DNA of 46,916 nt from Nitrospiria bacterium (GCA_919903025.1 CAKKSE010000097.1:1-46916), one strand, 5' to 3'. Positions 1 through 11,846 are shown, counted from the stretch's first letter. Notes: generated by a model not told the origin, from the letters alone. Numbers and translations are program-made.

Positions 1-216
1 TCTCCTCCCCCCTGGCGGGGGAGGAGAGTGTGGGGGGATGAAAACGTGGACACCCCAGGGCCACAAGATCTTGGGGCGACCCACTAGAAAGCCGGAAGAA
101 CCATTAGTAATTGGGGCGGGCGGGGGCGTACGCCTGTCGAGGAGGGGGATGAGGAGCGGAACGGCGCGTCAGCGCCCGCGTTGACACCCCTTCGAGGCGG
201 GGCGTAAGATCGGGCC

Positions 217-2253
<2,037 letters not shown>

Positions 2254-2358
2254 ATTGGTTAAGCGGTCACGAGGGAAGCTCTCAGCACTCAGCGATCAGC
2301 GGTCAGCTCAGGGCTCCAAGCTGATGGCTGAAAGCCGATCGCTGACAGCTGCTGGTGA

Positions 2359-4218
2359 ATGGGTGAATCGATCAATCGGTCAATGATGGGACTTGAGGCC
2401 GGGTCCCTGAATTCGGTTCTCGCCGGCCTGCCCGCCCAGCCGGGGGTGTATCTGCTCAAGGGCGAGCGGGGGCAGGTCCTATACGTCGGGAAGGCGAAGT
2501 CGCTCCGGAGCCGGGTGCGGAGCTACTTTCAGGCCGGCGCGGACCTTGCCGACCGGACCCGGACACTCGTCTCCCAGATCCGGGATCTGGAGTTCATCGT
2601 GGCGCCCTCCGAGGTCGACGCGCTCATCCTCGAAGGGAACCTCATCAAGAAGCACCGGCCGCGCTTCAACGTTCTTCTCCGCGACGACAAGACCTACCCG
2701 TACCTGCGCCTCTCCGTCCAGGAGCCGTACCCGCGTCTAACCGTCGTGCGCCGCGTGACGCGGGACGGGTCCGCGTACTTCGGTCCGTACACGGCGGCCG
2801 GGGCGATGCGCGAGACCCTGGAATACATGCAGAAGCTCTTCCCCCTGGCGACCTGCGCCGGGCCGATCGACGGGAAGTCGCCTCGTCCGTGCGTCGAGTA
2901 CGAGATCGGCCGCTGTCTCGGCCCGTGCTGCGCCCAGGCGTACCGCGGGGGTTACGGAGAGGCCGCCCGGCAGGCCCGCCTTTTCCTGGAGGGCCGCAGC
3001 AAGGACCTCCTGTCGTCCCTCCGGTCCCAGATGCGGGAGGCGGCGGACGCGCTCCGGTTCGAGGAAGCGGCGGAGATCCGGGACCGGCTGGACCGGATCG
3101 AGAAGGTCCTGGCGAAGCAGGTCGTCGTCTCTCCGACGCTGGAAGACCAGGACGTGCTCGGGATCGCGCGCGAGGGGACGGCCGCGGACATTCAGGTCCT
3201 CTACGTGCGCGGGGGGCGGCTGTTGGGGCGCAGGGATGTGTTCCTGGCCGACGTCGGGGACCGGGACGATGCCGGGCTCCTGAGCGATCTCCTGCCGCAG
3301 ATCTACCGCGAGGCGGCGGTGGCGCCGAGAGAAGTGGTCGTTCCGCTCCTTCCTCCCGATGCCGATCTGCTGGCTGTGTACCTTTCGCGTAAGGCGGAGT
3401 CTCCCGTCCGGATCTTCGCCCCGCGCAGGGGGCGGAAGCGCCGGCTCGTCCAGATGGCCGAGGAGAACGCCCGGGCCGCGCTCTCCTCCCGGATCCAACG
3501 GGCGGGGGCCAAGGGTGACCTCCCGGATGAAGTGATGGCGCTCCTGGGGCTTTCGCGCCTTCCGCGGCGGGTCGAGGCGTTCGATGTCTCGAACATCCAC
3601 GGAGCCGAGGCCGTCGGCGCGATGATCGTCTGGGAGGACGACCAGCCGAAAAAGGACGAGTATCTCCGCTTCAGGATCCGGACCGTGTCGGGCGCCGACG
3701 ACTTCGCGATGATGGAGGAGATCGTGGCGCGCCGTTACCGGAAAGCCGTCAGGGAGGGAAATCCGCTCCCCGATCTCGTCCTCATCGACGGAGGAAAGGG
3801 GCAGATCTCCTCGGCCCTTCGGGGGATGGCGGCGGCGGGCGTTGCGATCCCGGACGTGATCGGCTTGGCGAAGGCCCGGGGAGAGAAGCAGGAAAGGGTC
3901 TATCTCCCGGGGGTAGAGGGGCCCCTTCCCCTGCCTCCCGATTCCCCGGCGACCCATTTCCTCCAGCGCGTCCGTGACGAGGTCCACCGCTTCGCCGTCT
4001 CGTACCACCGGGGGCGCCGCGAAACCGAGGCGCGGCTCTCCGTCCTGGACAAGATCCCGGGAATCGGCGCCGCGCGAAAGAAGCGGCTCCTCTTGAGATT
4101 TGGGAGCGTTGAGAATATCATCAAGGCGTCCGAGGAAGACCTTGTTGCGCAGGGCGGGCTTCCGCCGCCGGTCGTCGCCCGTCTCCGTGAATCTCTCGCG
4201 AGAAGGGCGGACCGATGA
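2359..4218 (+). CDS. uvrC: Excinuclease ABC subunit C (UvrC); start may be at the internal ATGs near 2383/2386 because the 5' end lies in an intergenic repeat
   Basis: GIY-YIG-type N-terminus (PGVYLLKGERGQVLYVGKAKSLRSRVRSYF), UVR motif, DVSNIHGAEAVGAMIVW, HhH C-terminus. Confidence 0.97.
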   Translation: MGESINRSMMGLEAGSLNSVLAGLPAQPGVYLLKGERGQVLYVGKAKSLRSRVRSYFQAGADLADRTRTLVSQIRDLEFIVAPSEVDALILEGNLIKKHRPRFNVLLRDDKTYPYLRLSVQEPYPRLTVVRRVTRDGSAYFGPYTAAGAMRETLEYMQKLFPLATCAGPIDGKSPRPCVEYEIGRCLGPCCAQAYRGGYGEAARQARLFLEGRSKDLLSSLRSQMREAADALRFEEAAEIRDRLDRIEKVLAKQVVVSPTLEDQDVLGIAREGTAADIQVLYVRGGRLLGRRDVFLADVGDRDDAGLLSDLLPQIYREAAVAPREVVVPLLPPDADLLAVYLSRKAESPVRIFAPRRGRKRRLVQMAEENARAALSSRIQRAGAKGDLPDEVMALLGLSRLPRRVEAFDVSNIHGAEAVGAMIVWEDDQPKKDEYLRFRIRTVSGADDFAMMEEIVARRYRKAVREGNPLPDLVLIDGGKGQISSALRGMAAAGVAIPDVIGLAKARGEKQERVYLPGVEGPLPLPPDSPATHFLQRVRDEVHRFAVSYHRGRRETEARLSVLDKIPGIGAARKKRLLLRFGSVENIIKASEEDLVAQGGLPPPVVARLRESLARRADR

Positions 4219-4272
4219 GACGAAGGTTCCGGATCATCATGCCGGGCTTCTCAGACACCATGGGAGGGTGAC

Positions 4273-4743
4273 ATGCCGAGAGGATCGCGCGCTTCTTTTC
4301 TGCGGATTGTGTTGGCGCTGGCGTGCGGAGCGGTCGTCTCCTTCAATGCCTTGCCGACAGCGGCCGTATCTCCTTCTCCATCGGAAGGCGCAAATGCCTC
4401 TCCGGAAACGGGAGAGGCGCCCGCCGAAGAGCCCCCGGCCGTCGTTTCCACTGATCCGAAGGACGGCGACAGTATCAACTATTTTCTTTACCAGTTTCCC
4501 CGTCCTATCTCCATCACGTTCAGCAAGGAGATGGACCGCGCCTCGGCCGAGCAGGCATTCTCGGTATCGCCAAGCCTTGAGGGCGCTTTTTCCTGGGACG
4601 GCAACACGATGATCTTCACTCCCTCCACCTATCCGTTGACGTTCGAGATGACGGTCACCGTGGGAACGGGCGCCAAGGACGCGCGAGGGAGCCCCCTCCG
4701 GGAGCCTTATTCCTTTCGATACCGCCTGGTCATCATGAAATGA
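4273..4743 (+). CDS. Secreted protein with a bacterial Ig-like (Big_5 type) domain
   Basis: N-terminal signal-like segment then STDPKDGDSINYFLYQFPRPISITFSKEMDRASAEQAFSVSPSLEGAFSWDGNTMIFTPS, typical Big_5 pattern. Confidence 0.7.
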   Translation: MPRGSRASFLRIVLALACGAVVSFNALPTAAVSPSPSEGANASPETGEAPAEEPPAVVSTDPKDGDSINYFLYQFPRPISITFSKEMDRASAEQAFSVSPSLEGAFSWDGNTMIFTPSTYPLTFEMTVTVGTGAKDARGSPLREPYSFRYRLVIMK

Positions 4744-4830
4744 GACCTTCGTATCCCGAAGGTTGCGGGTCTGATTCATCCCGGTTTCTCCATCCGCGAA
4801 TGAGGAAGCCGTGATCGGGACTATATCGTA

Positions 4831-6975
4831 ATGCGATTCTGGACCGACGATCGGCGCGAAACTCTTCTCATGCGCCTGCTAGTGCTCGTTGTCATCCTGT
4901 TCTCCCTCCTCGTGTTCGATCCGTCCGAGATCCGGCGGATCCTTCCCCATCACATCGTCGCCGGGATGCTGGCCTTCGTGGCCGTCGGCGTGTACGCCCG
5001 TCTTCTCAGGGAGCGCCGCCGGACCCGGGCCGTCCTGAAGTTCGATTCCTCCCTGCGGGCCGCATCGGAGCTGGCGGATGCCACCGACAGGATTATGGCG
5101 GCCCTGGGCGCCTTGGCGGAGTTCATCGGCAAACAGAGCGGGGTCCGGTTGGTTCTCACGCGGCGCCAAGCCGGTTCGCTCGGCCTTCGCGGGTCGGCGT
5201 CGGGGGACGCCGTTTCCCTTCAGATCGCGGAACCTCCTCCATCGGGAGGATCGGACCGGTTTCGGATCGAGGAGGGGGCGGCGGCGCGGAGCGGAGACGG
5301 CGCGGAATGGATCGACGACCGCGCGGTCTTTGCCGGCCGGGTCTACGCGGACCCCGCCCGGCGCGAGGGGCTTCTCGTTGTCTGGTCCCTGGCCGGGAAC
5401 ACGCCGCAAGGAGACGAGGCTCTCCCGGTCGAGGGCGCCGCCGGGAAGATCGTCTCGTTCCTCGGTCGGGAGTGGAGGCAGGCGGGGTATCAGGAAAAGG
5501 TCGAAGAAGCGCGAAGAGCGATCGAGCGGGCCGAGAACGCCCGCCGGGAGGCGGAGCGGAAAGCGGTCCTCCAAGAGGAAGAAGCGGAGCAGGCCGCCGA
5601 GCGGGCCGAAGAGACGCGGGCCAAGATCGCCGAGGCGGAGCGTTTGTTCGAGGAGGCCCGCAGGGAATACGAGCGGCAGTCGTCACGCTCGACCGAGGAG
5701 CTGATGGGGGCGTACGCCCGGCTCGACGAGCGGGAGGAAGAGCTCAAGAGGCGGCTGTCGGAGAGGATCGGCGGCATCGAGATGCAGTCCCTGGCCGAGG
5801 TGGTCCTCGACGAAACGTTCTTTCTGGAGATGACGCTGAACGCGGGGCTCGGCGAGACGCAGGCGGAGATCGGATCGATCATGCTGTTGGACCCCACGAC
5901 GGACGAGCTGGAGATCGTCGTCTCGCGGGGACTCTCGGACGAGGTGGTCAAGACGACGAGGATCGCGGTGGGGGAAGCCATCGCCGGCTACGTGGCCCAG
6001 CAGAAGAAGCCGCTGTTGGTCGCGGATATCGAGAGCGAGCCGCGCTTCCAGGGAGTCTCTCAGGTGAGAAACCGCCGGACGTCGTTCATCTGCGTTCCGA
6101 TTGTCGGGCGGGACCGCGTTCTGGGCGTGATGAACGCGAACAACAAGGCCGGCGGGGGAGCGTTTACGAACCGGGATCTGGCCGTGATGGAATGGCTGGC
6201 CGGCCGGGCGGCCCATTTCCTCGAGAGCCTTTCCGTCCTCGGCGCTTCATCCAGCGGGGCAATCTCCATCAAGAACTACATGGAGCAGACCCTGACGGGG
6301 AGGTTCGTTCGCGAGTTGCCCCTCCTGGAGCCGCAGGGGACGGTGCAGAGGGTGACGGCCGTCTTCGTCCAGATCAAGGGTGTGCCGCGGATGGTGTCCT
6401 GGCTCCCGATCGGGGCGGTCATCGAGACGCTGAACCGGATCTACAAACTGCTCTCCGGAATCGTCACGAAGTTCAGAGGTACGGTCGACCGGTACGGCGG
6501 AGACTCCATGGTGGCCGTCTTCGGTCTTCCGTTCGCGGGCGCCGAAGACGCGGAGCGGGCGGTTCGCTCGGCCATCGAGATCGTCGTCCGGTTCCTGAAA
6601 CAGCGGAATCCCGACGAGATCCGGATGGATCTCGGGATCGCCGTCGGGATCTCCACGGGAGACGTGGTCGTGGGCGTCGTGGGCACGCCGGGAAACAGGC
6701 GGCACACGGTTGTCGGCGACGTGGTCGAGATCGGCCGGCGCCTTCAGATGACGGCCCAGACGGGCCAGGTCCTGATCGATCATGCGACTTTCGAGAAACT
6801 GGAAGGGCGCCTCGAGGCCGAGCCGTCCGGGACCGTCTCCCTTCCGAACAACCCGGCCGTTCCGATCTACGGCGTGCGGCGCTTCAAGAAGACAACGCCC
6901 GCGGGCGTCCCGGCGCCAAAGGATGTTGCGGTTCCTTCCATGAAGATCGACGGCCCCGGGCATCCGGCCCTCTAA
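4831..6975 (+). CDS. Membrane-anchored GAF domain protein with C-terminal class III nucleotidyl cyclase fold (probably degenerate)
   Basis: N-terminal hydrophobic segments, long coiled coil, GAF (IGSIMLLDPTTDELEIVVSRGLSDEVVKTTRIAVGEAIAGYVAQ), cyclase-like VTAVFVQIKGVPRM...DRYGGDSMVAVFGLP...TVVGDVVEIGRRLQ. Confidence 0.85.
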   Translation: MRFWTDDRRETLLMRLLVLVVILFSLLVFDPSEIRRILPHHIVAGMLAFVAVGVYARLLRERRRTRAVLKFDSSLRAASELADATDRIMAALGALAEFIGKQSGVRLVLTRRQAGSLGLRGSASGDAVSLQIAEPPPSGGSDRFRIEEGAAARSGDGAEWIDDRAVFAGRVYADPARREGLLVVWSLAGNTPQGDEALPVEGAAGKIVSFLGREWRQAGYQEKVEEARRAIERAENARREAERKAVLQEEEAEQAAERAEETRAKIAEAERLFEEARREYERQSSRSTEELMGAYARLDEREEELKRRLSERIGGIEMQSLAEVVLDETFFLEMTLNAGLGETQAEIGSIMLLDPTTDELEIVVSRGLSDEVVKTTRIAVGEAIAGYVAQQKKPLLVADIESEPRFQGVSQVRNRRTSFICVPIVGRDRVLGVMNANNKAGGGAFTNRDLAVMEWLAGRAAHFLESLSVLGASSSGAISIKNYMEQTLTGRFVRELPLLEPQGTVQRVTAVFVQIKGVPRMVSWLPIGAVIETLNRIYKLLSGIVTKFRGTVDRYGGDSMVAVFGLPFAGAEDAERAVRSAIEIVVRFLKQRNPDEIRMDLGIAVGISTGDVVVGVVGTPGNRRHTVVGDVVEIGRRLQMTAQTGQVLIDHATFEKLEGRLEAEPSGTVSLPNNPAVPIYGVRRFKKTTPAGVPAPKDVAVPSMKIDGPGHPAL

Positions 6976-6981
6976 CTGGAT

Positions 6982-7128
6982 GTTGAAAAAGTCCATCCAT
7001 GGCTTTTTCAACCACGACCTGGACGAAGTGAATTCGTCCAGATCTCACAAATTGCTCGACTTTTCAAGTCTCGCAATTTGGCAATCCATCCATGGATTGC
7101 ACTCGCAGGGTGTTTTTCAACACCCTGC
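6982..7128. repeat. Cassette of five consecutive perfect hairpins
   Basis: GTTGAAAAAG/CTTTTTCAAC (6982-7012), TGGACGAA/TTCGTCCA (7020-7040), CAAATTGC/GCAATTTG with inner GACTT/AAGTC (7048-7080), GCAATCCAT/ATGGATTGC (7081-7100), GCAGGGTGTT/AACACCCTGC (7105-7128). Confidence 0.9.
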
Positions 7129-7145
7129 TAAAGACGGAAATCGCA

Positions 7146-7174
7146 TTGACAGGCCAGGGGCGATGTGTTAAATA
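7146..7174 (+). promoter_or_regulatory. Putative sigma70 promoter for yebC-ruvCA
   Basis: TTGACA (7146-7151), 17 bp spacer, TAAATA (7169-7174). Confidence 0.5.
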
Positions 7175-7243
7175 ACCTTATCTTTCAATGGTTTCTGGCG
7201 TGTATTCACAGCGGCGCGCAAAGATAGCGGAGGGTCTGCGGCA

Positions 7244-7996
7244 ATGTCGGGGCATTCAAAGTGGGCGACGACGAAGCACAAGAAGGCCGTCGTGGACGGC
7301 CGTCGCGGGAAGCTCTTCACGAAGTTGATCAAGGAGATCACCATCGCCGCGCGGATGGGCGGGGGGGATCCCGAAGGAAATCCCCGGCTGAGGCTCGCCA
7401 TCGCCAAGGCGAAGGAGGCGAACATGCCTCATGACAACATGAAGCGGGCGATTCAGAAGGGGACGGGAGATCTCCCCGGGGAATCGTACGAGGAGATCGT
7501 GTACGAAGGGTACGGGCCGGGAGGCGTCGCCGTCCTGATGGAGATCACGACCGACAACAAGAACCGGACGGCCTCCGATATCCGGCACATCTTCTCGAAG
7601 GCCGGAGGGAACTTGGGAGAGGCCGGGTGCGTGGCCTGGATGTTCAGCAAGAAAGGGTACCTCCTGGTGTCGAAGGGAGGCGTGGACGAGGAGTCGCTGA
7701 TGGCCGCGGCGCTGGAAAGCGGGGCGGAAGACATCCGGTCGGACGATCCGGAGAGTTACGAGGTCCTCACGGCGCCGGCCGACTTCGAGCGGGTGAGGGC
7801 CGCGTTGTCGGCGGCCAAGCTTCCCGTCACGACGGCCGAGGTCACCATGATTCCGAGTTCGACCGTGGCGATCGAGGGGAAGGACGCCGAGGCGATGATC
7901 CGCCTCATGGACGCCCTCGACGATCACGATGACGTCAACCACGTCTACGCGAACTTCGACGTTCCGCAGGACGTTCTCCAAAAGGTGGAAGCCTAA
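7244..7996 (+). CDS. yebC: YebC/TACO1 family protein
   Basis: [32 protein letters not shown], highly characteristic N-terminus. Confidence 0.98.
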   Translation: MSGHSKWATTKHKKAVVDGRRGKLFTKLIKEITIAARMGGGDPEGNPRLRLAIAKAKEANMPHDNMKRAIQKGTGDLPGESYEEIVYEGYGPGGVAVLMEITTDNKNRTASDIRHIFSKAGGNLGEAGCVAWMFSKKGYLLVSKGGVDEESLMAAALESGAEDIRSDDPESYEVLTAPADFERVRAALSAAKLPVTTAEVTMIPSSTVAIEGKDAEAMIRLMDALDDHDDVNHVYANFDVPQDVLQKVEA

Positions 7997-8018
7997 ACAA
8001 GTCGCGGCGGAGGAACGA

Positions 8019-8636
8019 ATGCGGATCCTTGGGATCGATCCCGGGACGCGGACGGCCGGCTACGGCGTGATCGATGGCGACGGCTACCGCGTTCGATTCA
8101 TCGCGGCCGGCGTCATCCGTCCCGCCGCCCGGGAAACGCTCCCGCGGCGGCTCCTCCATCTGGCGGACTGCGTCGACGAGATGATTCTCGCGCACCGGCC
8201 CGACGTCGTCGTGGTCGAGAACCTCTTTTTTTCCCGAAACGTCCGTTCCGCCCTGGCCCTGGGGCAGGCCCAGGCGGCCGTCTTTCTCTCGGCGGCCAGG
8301 CGGGACATTCCTCTTTTCGAGTATCCGCCGGCCACGGTCAAGAAGGCCGTCGTGGGGACCGGGAACGCCGAGAAGGCCCAAGTGCGGCGGATGGTCCGCG
8401 TTCTGCTGAACCTGGACCACGATCTCGATCCGATGGACATCTCGGACGCGCTCGCCGTCGCGATCTGCCACTTGCACCAGCATCGCCATCTGTCGGCGGT
8501 CAGCGGTCTGCCGGGGGTCAGCGGTCTGTCGGCGGCGGTTGCCCGGTCCGTCCGTTCGTCCCATCCGGCATCCGTCGTCCCGGCCGGGGGTGCGCCCTCT
8601 TCGGCCGGTCTTCTTCGCCGAGGCGGGGGCCGGTGA
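8019..8636 (+). CDS. ruvC: Crossover junction endodeoxyribonuclease RuvC
   Basis: MRILGIDPGTRTAGYGVID, VVVENLFFSRNVRSALALGQAQ, DISDALAVAICHLHQHR; ORF-track start 7929 overlaps yebC and is too early. Confidence 0.96.
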   Translation: MRILGIDPGTRTAGYGVIDGDGYRVRFIAAGVIRPAARETLPRRLLHLADCVDEMILAHRPDVVVVENLFFSRNVRSALALGQAQAAVFLSAARRDIPLFEYPPATVKKAVVGTGNAEKAQVRRMVRVLLNLDHDLDPMDISDALAVAICHLHQHRHLSAVSGLPGVSGLSAAVARSVRSSHPASVVPAGGAPSSAGLLRRGGGR

Positions 8637-9244
8637 TCGCCCGGCTGGCGGGCACCCTCGCCGCCAAGTCATCCGATGCCGTGATCGTCGACGTGGGAGG
8701 GGTGGGGTACGAGGTCGTTTGCCCTCTCGGGACGTTCGCGGCCCTTCCGGCCGTCGGCGAGCCGGTCTCCCTCTTTATCGTCACGCAGATTCGCGACGAC
8801 GCGATCCGCCTGTTCGGGTTCATCGCCGAACAGGACCGGATGCTCTTTCAGAAACTGGTCAGCGTGACCGGTGTGGGTCCGAAGCTGGCCATCGCCGTCC
8901 TGTCCGGCGCCGGGACGCCGGATCTCGTCACGGCCATCCGGGCGGGCGATGGGGACATGCTCCGGCGGATTCCAGGCGTGGGAAAGAAGACGGCCGAACG
9001 GATCGCGCTCGAGCTCAAGGGGTCGCTGGACGACTTCATCGCGGCGGCGGGCTCGGGGCCGCGGCCGGCGCTCAGGAAGGGAGAGGCCCTCAACGAAGCG
9101 GTCCTTGCGCTCATCTCCCTGGGGTACAGGCGGAACGAGGCCGAAAGGGTCCTGGCGGACGTGGCTCGGGCCAGGCCGGACGGGCTGACGGAAGAACTGG
9201 TCCGCGCGGCGCTCCGGGAACTGGGACGGCCGGTGACTCGGTGA
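8633..9244 (+). CDS. ruvA: Holliday junction branch migration protein RuvA (GTG start)
   Basis: MIARLAGTLAAKSSDAVIVDVGGVGYEV, TGVGPKLAIAVLSG, IPGVGKKTAERIALELKG; 4-bp overlap with ruvC. Confidence 0.97.
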   Translation: MIARLAGTLAAKSSDAVIVDVGGVGYEVVCPLGTFAALPAVGEPVSLFIVTQIRDDAIRLFGFIAEQDRMLFQKLVSVTGVGPKLAIAVLSGAGTPDLVTAIRAGDGDMLRRIPGVGKKTAERIALELKGSLDDFIAAAGSGPRPALRKGEALNEAVLALISLGYRRNEAERVLADVARARPDGLTEELVRAALRELGRPVTR

Positions 9245-9252
9245 AAACGGAA

Positions 9253-9336
9253 GCTTTCAGCAGTCAGCGATCAGCGGTCAGCTCACGGCTTGAAGCTGAT
9301 GGCTGAAAGCTGACCGCTGACAGCTATTGGTGAATC
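9253..9336. repeat. Snap-back intergenic repeat (GCTGAAA/GGTCAGC type)
   Basis: cagcagtcagcgatcagcggtcagct ... gctgatggctgaaagctgaccgctgacagct; also at 2275-2390 and 10557-10672. Confidence 0.85.
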
Positions 9337-9345
9337 GAAGACCTT

Positions 9346-9406
9346 CCCCTCCCCTTTGTAAGGCCCCGATATCAAAGTCGGGGCAGGGGATGTTGGGTGG
9401 GGTGGA
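9346..9406. repeat. CCCCTCCCCTTTGTAAGGCCCCGA palindromic intergenic repeat
   Basis: Near-identical copy at 27659-27720; internal GCCCCGA/TCGGGGC arms. Confidence 0.75.
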
Positions 9407-9436
9407 GCGAGTAGATTGAGTGGAGTCGACGAACGC

Positions 9437-10486
9437 ATGAGCGAAGAACAAAGAATCGCCTCTCCGGTGATGACGCCCGAGGAGATCCACTTCGACGCGA
9501 GCCTCCGCCCGACCCGGTTCGAGGAGTTCATCGGCCAGGAAAAGGTGAAGGAAAATCTCCGGATCTTCGTTCAGGCGGCCCGCGAGCGGAAAGAGGCGCT
9601 TGACCACGTTCTCCTGGTCGGCCCGCCCGGGTTGGGGAAGACGACGCTCTCGCACATCCTGGCGCGGGAGCTGGGCGTCGAGGTCAAGGTCACGTCGGGG
9701 CCGGTCCTGGAGCGGCAGGGGGATCTCGCCGCGATCCTCACGAACCTGAGTCCGCGCGACATCCTCTTCGTCGACGAGATCCACCGGATGAACCGGGTCG
9801 TCGAGGAGGTCCTGTATCCCGCGATGGAGGAGTTCCAGCTCGACATCCTGATCGGCCAGGGGCCGTCGGCGCGTTCGATCCGGATCGACCTTCCGCGGTT
9901 CACGCTGGTCGGCGCCACGACGCGGTCGGGGATGCTCACCTCTCCGCTCCGGGACCGCTTCGGAATATTCGTGCGTCTCGACTACTACGGGGCGGAAGAC
10001 ATCGCGAGAGTCGTCCGGCGCTCCGCCTCGATCCTGAACGTGGGGCTGACCGACGGGGGAGACGAAGAGATCGCCCGCCGGGCCCGGGGCACGCCCCGGA
10101 TCGCCAACCGGCTCCTCCGCCGAGTCCGCGACTACGCCCAGGTGCGCGGGGACGGGACGATCACGCGCGAGGCGGCGCGCGAGGGACTCGCCCTCCTTGA
10201 GGTGGACGAGCGGGGCCTGGACCCGATGGATCGAAAGCTCCTTCTCACGATCATCGACAAGTTCGACGGGGGGCCGGTTGGGATCGATACGCTTTCGGCG
10301 GCTCTCTCCGAGGACAAGGAGACGCTCGAGGACGTCTACGAGCCGTTCCTGATCCAGGAAGGTCTTCTCGATCGGACGCCGCGGGGGCGGGTGGCGACGC
10401 GCCGGACGTTCGAGTACTTCGGCCGGCCCGCGCCGGAGAAGCGGCAGAATGGACCGGCCGGCGGCGAACAGGGAAGACTTCTTTGA
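9437..10486 (+). CDS. ruvB: Holliday junction DNA helicase RuvB
   Basis: [77 protein letters not shown]. Confidence 0.98.
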   Translation: MSEEQRIASPVMTPEEIHFDASLRPTRFEEFIGQEKVKENLRIFVQAARERKEALDHVLLVGPPGLGKTTLSHILARELGVEVKVTSGPVLERQGDLAAILTNLSPRDILFVDEIHRMNRVVEEVLYPAMEEFQLDILIGQGPSARSIRIDLPRFTLVGATTRSGMLTSPLRDRFGIFVRLDYYGAEDIARVVRRSASILNVGLTDGGDEEIARRARGTPRIANRLLRRVRDYAQVRGDGTITREAAREGLALLEVDERGLDPMDRKLLLTIIDKFDGGPVGIDTLSAALSEDKETLEDVYEPFLIQEGLLDRTPRGRVATRRTFEYFGRPAPEKRQNGPAGGEQGRLL

Positions 10487-10652
10487 AGAGCCTGAAAGGC
10501 CCATTGAAAATTGAAAATTGAAAATTGGAGATTCGGAAGACGGTGAATGGGTGAAAAGGGAAGCTCTCAGCAGTCAGCGATCAGCGGTCGGCAAACCAGG
10601 GCGAAACGCTTCGGCTGATTGTTGAAAGCTGACCGCCGACAGCTATCGGTGA

Positions 10653-11846
10653 ATGGGTGAATCGGTGAATGGGAAAATGCCAAGAGTGATGGGGGCGGTT
10701 ATCGCGGGCCTCATGTATCTGGCCGCGGGCGCCGCGGGGGCCGAGACGATTCGCGTGGCCGTGGTCGAGAAAGCCAAGGAGGTCAGGCTCTCGTCGTCCG
10801 GGCCTCTGCGGTTCCTGGACACGAAAGGGGCTTCGCTTGCGCTCAACTCGGGGCGGCAGACGTCCGTTCGGGCGCAAGGGGGAGGGCTCGCCGTCGGCGA
10901 TCAGCCGGTCGGCCGGTCTGTCCGTCTTCGCTCCTCAGGCGAATCCCTGGCCGTGGACGGCGTCTCTTATCCCGGCGAGATCGAGATCCGCGCCGCCCCG
11001 GGGGGGCTGCTCCAGGTCGTGAACCACGTCGACATCGAGACCTACGTCGCGGGGGTCGTCCCGCGCGAAGTGCCGGCCGCGTGGGATATCGAGGTTCTGA
11101 AGGCCCAGGCCGTGCTCGCCCGGACGTACGCGCTCTCTCTTCGGCAGAGGAGCGCGGGTCAGGCGTTCCATATCGGCGCGGGCGTCGATCATCAGGCCTA
11201 CTCGGGGGAGAGCGCTCTCCATCCGAAAGTCCAAGAGGCCGTGCGGTCGACGCGGGGCGAGGTCCTCGCTTTCCAGGGGGAGCTTGCCGAAGCCGTCTAC
11301 CACGCTTACTGCGGAGGCGTGACGGAGAACGCCGCGGACGTCTGGGGACGGAGTTTTCCGTACCTCCAATCCGTTCGCTCTGAGTGCAGGCTGGGCGACA
11401 CGCCTCCCACATGGACGTACCATGTCGAGGCGAACGATCTGGCGCGGCGTCTTCGGGCGGCCGGCGTCGTCTTTTCCGGGGCGGTCACGGCCGTTGAGCC
11501 GGCCGACCTCTCCCAGACCGGGCGGATCAGGACGGTTCGCGTGAGGACCTCCGAAGGCCCGCGGGAGATGCGGGGCATCGACTTCCGGAAGGCCGTCGGG
11601 CCGGACCTGATCAAGAGCACGCGATTCACGATCGAGCCGGAGGGAGGCGGTTTCCGATTCGCCGGCCTCGGGTCGGGTCATGGCGTCGGCCTGTGCCAGC
11701 ACGGCGCGCGGGCGATGGCGGACGGAAAGGCCGGGTATCGGGAGATCCTCGCCCGCTATTTTCCGGGGACGGCGGTGACTCCCTGGTCGAAGGTGAAAAG
11801 AAACGGAAATGTCCGGATGACACGGCAGGCGGTTCCGCATGATTGA
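10653..11846 (+). CDS. SpoIID/LytB domain protein (start uncertain; 5' end lies in a repeat)
   Basis: VDIETYVAGVVPREVPAAWDIEVLKAQAVLARTYAL, AYCGGVTENAADVW, GLGSGHGVGLCQHGARAMA. Confidence 0.93.
   Translation: MGESVNGKMPRVMGAVIAGLMYLAAGAAGAETIRVAVVEKAKEVRLSSSGPLRFLDTKGASLALNSGRQTSVRAQGGGLAVGDQPVGRSVRLRSSGESLAVDGVSYPGEIEIRAAPGGLLQVVNHVDIETYVAGVVPREVPAAWDIEVLKAQAVLARTYALSLRQRSAGQAFHIGAGVDHQAYSGESALHPKVQEAVRSTRGEVLAFQGELAEAVYHAYCGGVTENAADVWGRSFPYLQSVRSECRLGDTPPTWTYHVEANDLARRLRAAGVVFSGAVTAVEPADLSQTGRIRTVRVRTSEGPREMRGIDFRKAVGPDLIKSTRFTIEPEGGGFRFAGLGSGHGVGLCQHGARAMADGKAGYREILARYFPGTAVTPWSKVKRNGNVRMTRQAVPHD

Noticed and set aside
5307-6986. 559-aa plus-strand ORF overlapping the GAF/cyclase gene
   Set aside because: Frame-shifted shadow ORF, Arg/Gly rich, no domain motifs.
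6980-7171. 63-aa ORF MLKKSIHGFFNHDLDEVNSS...
   Set aside because: It is translation of the five-hairpin cassette; no protein-like signature.
10503-10530. AT-rich tandem repeats as possible CRISPR
   Set aside because: 7-nt units with no unique spacers; not a CRISPR array, nor are the similar tracts at 22260 and 42375.
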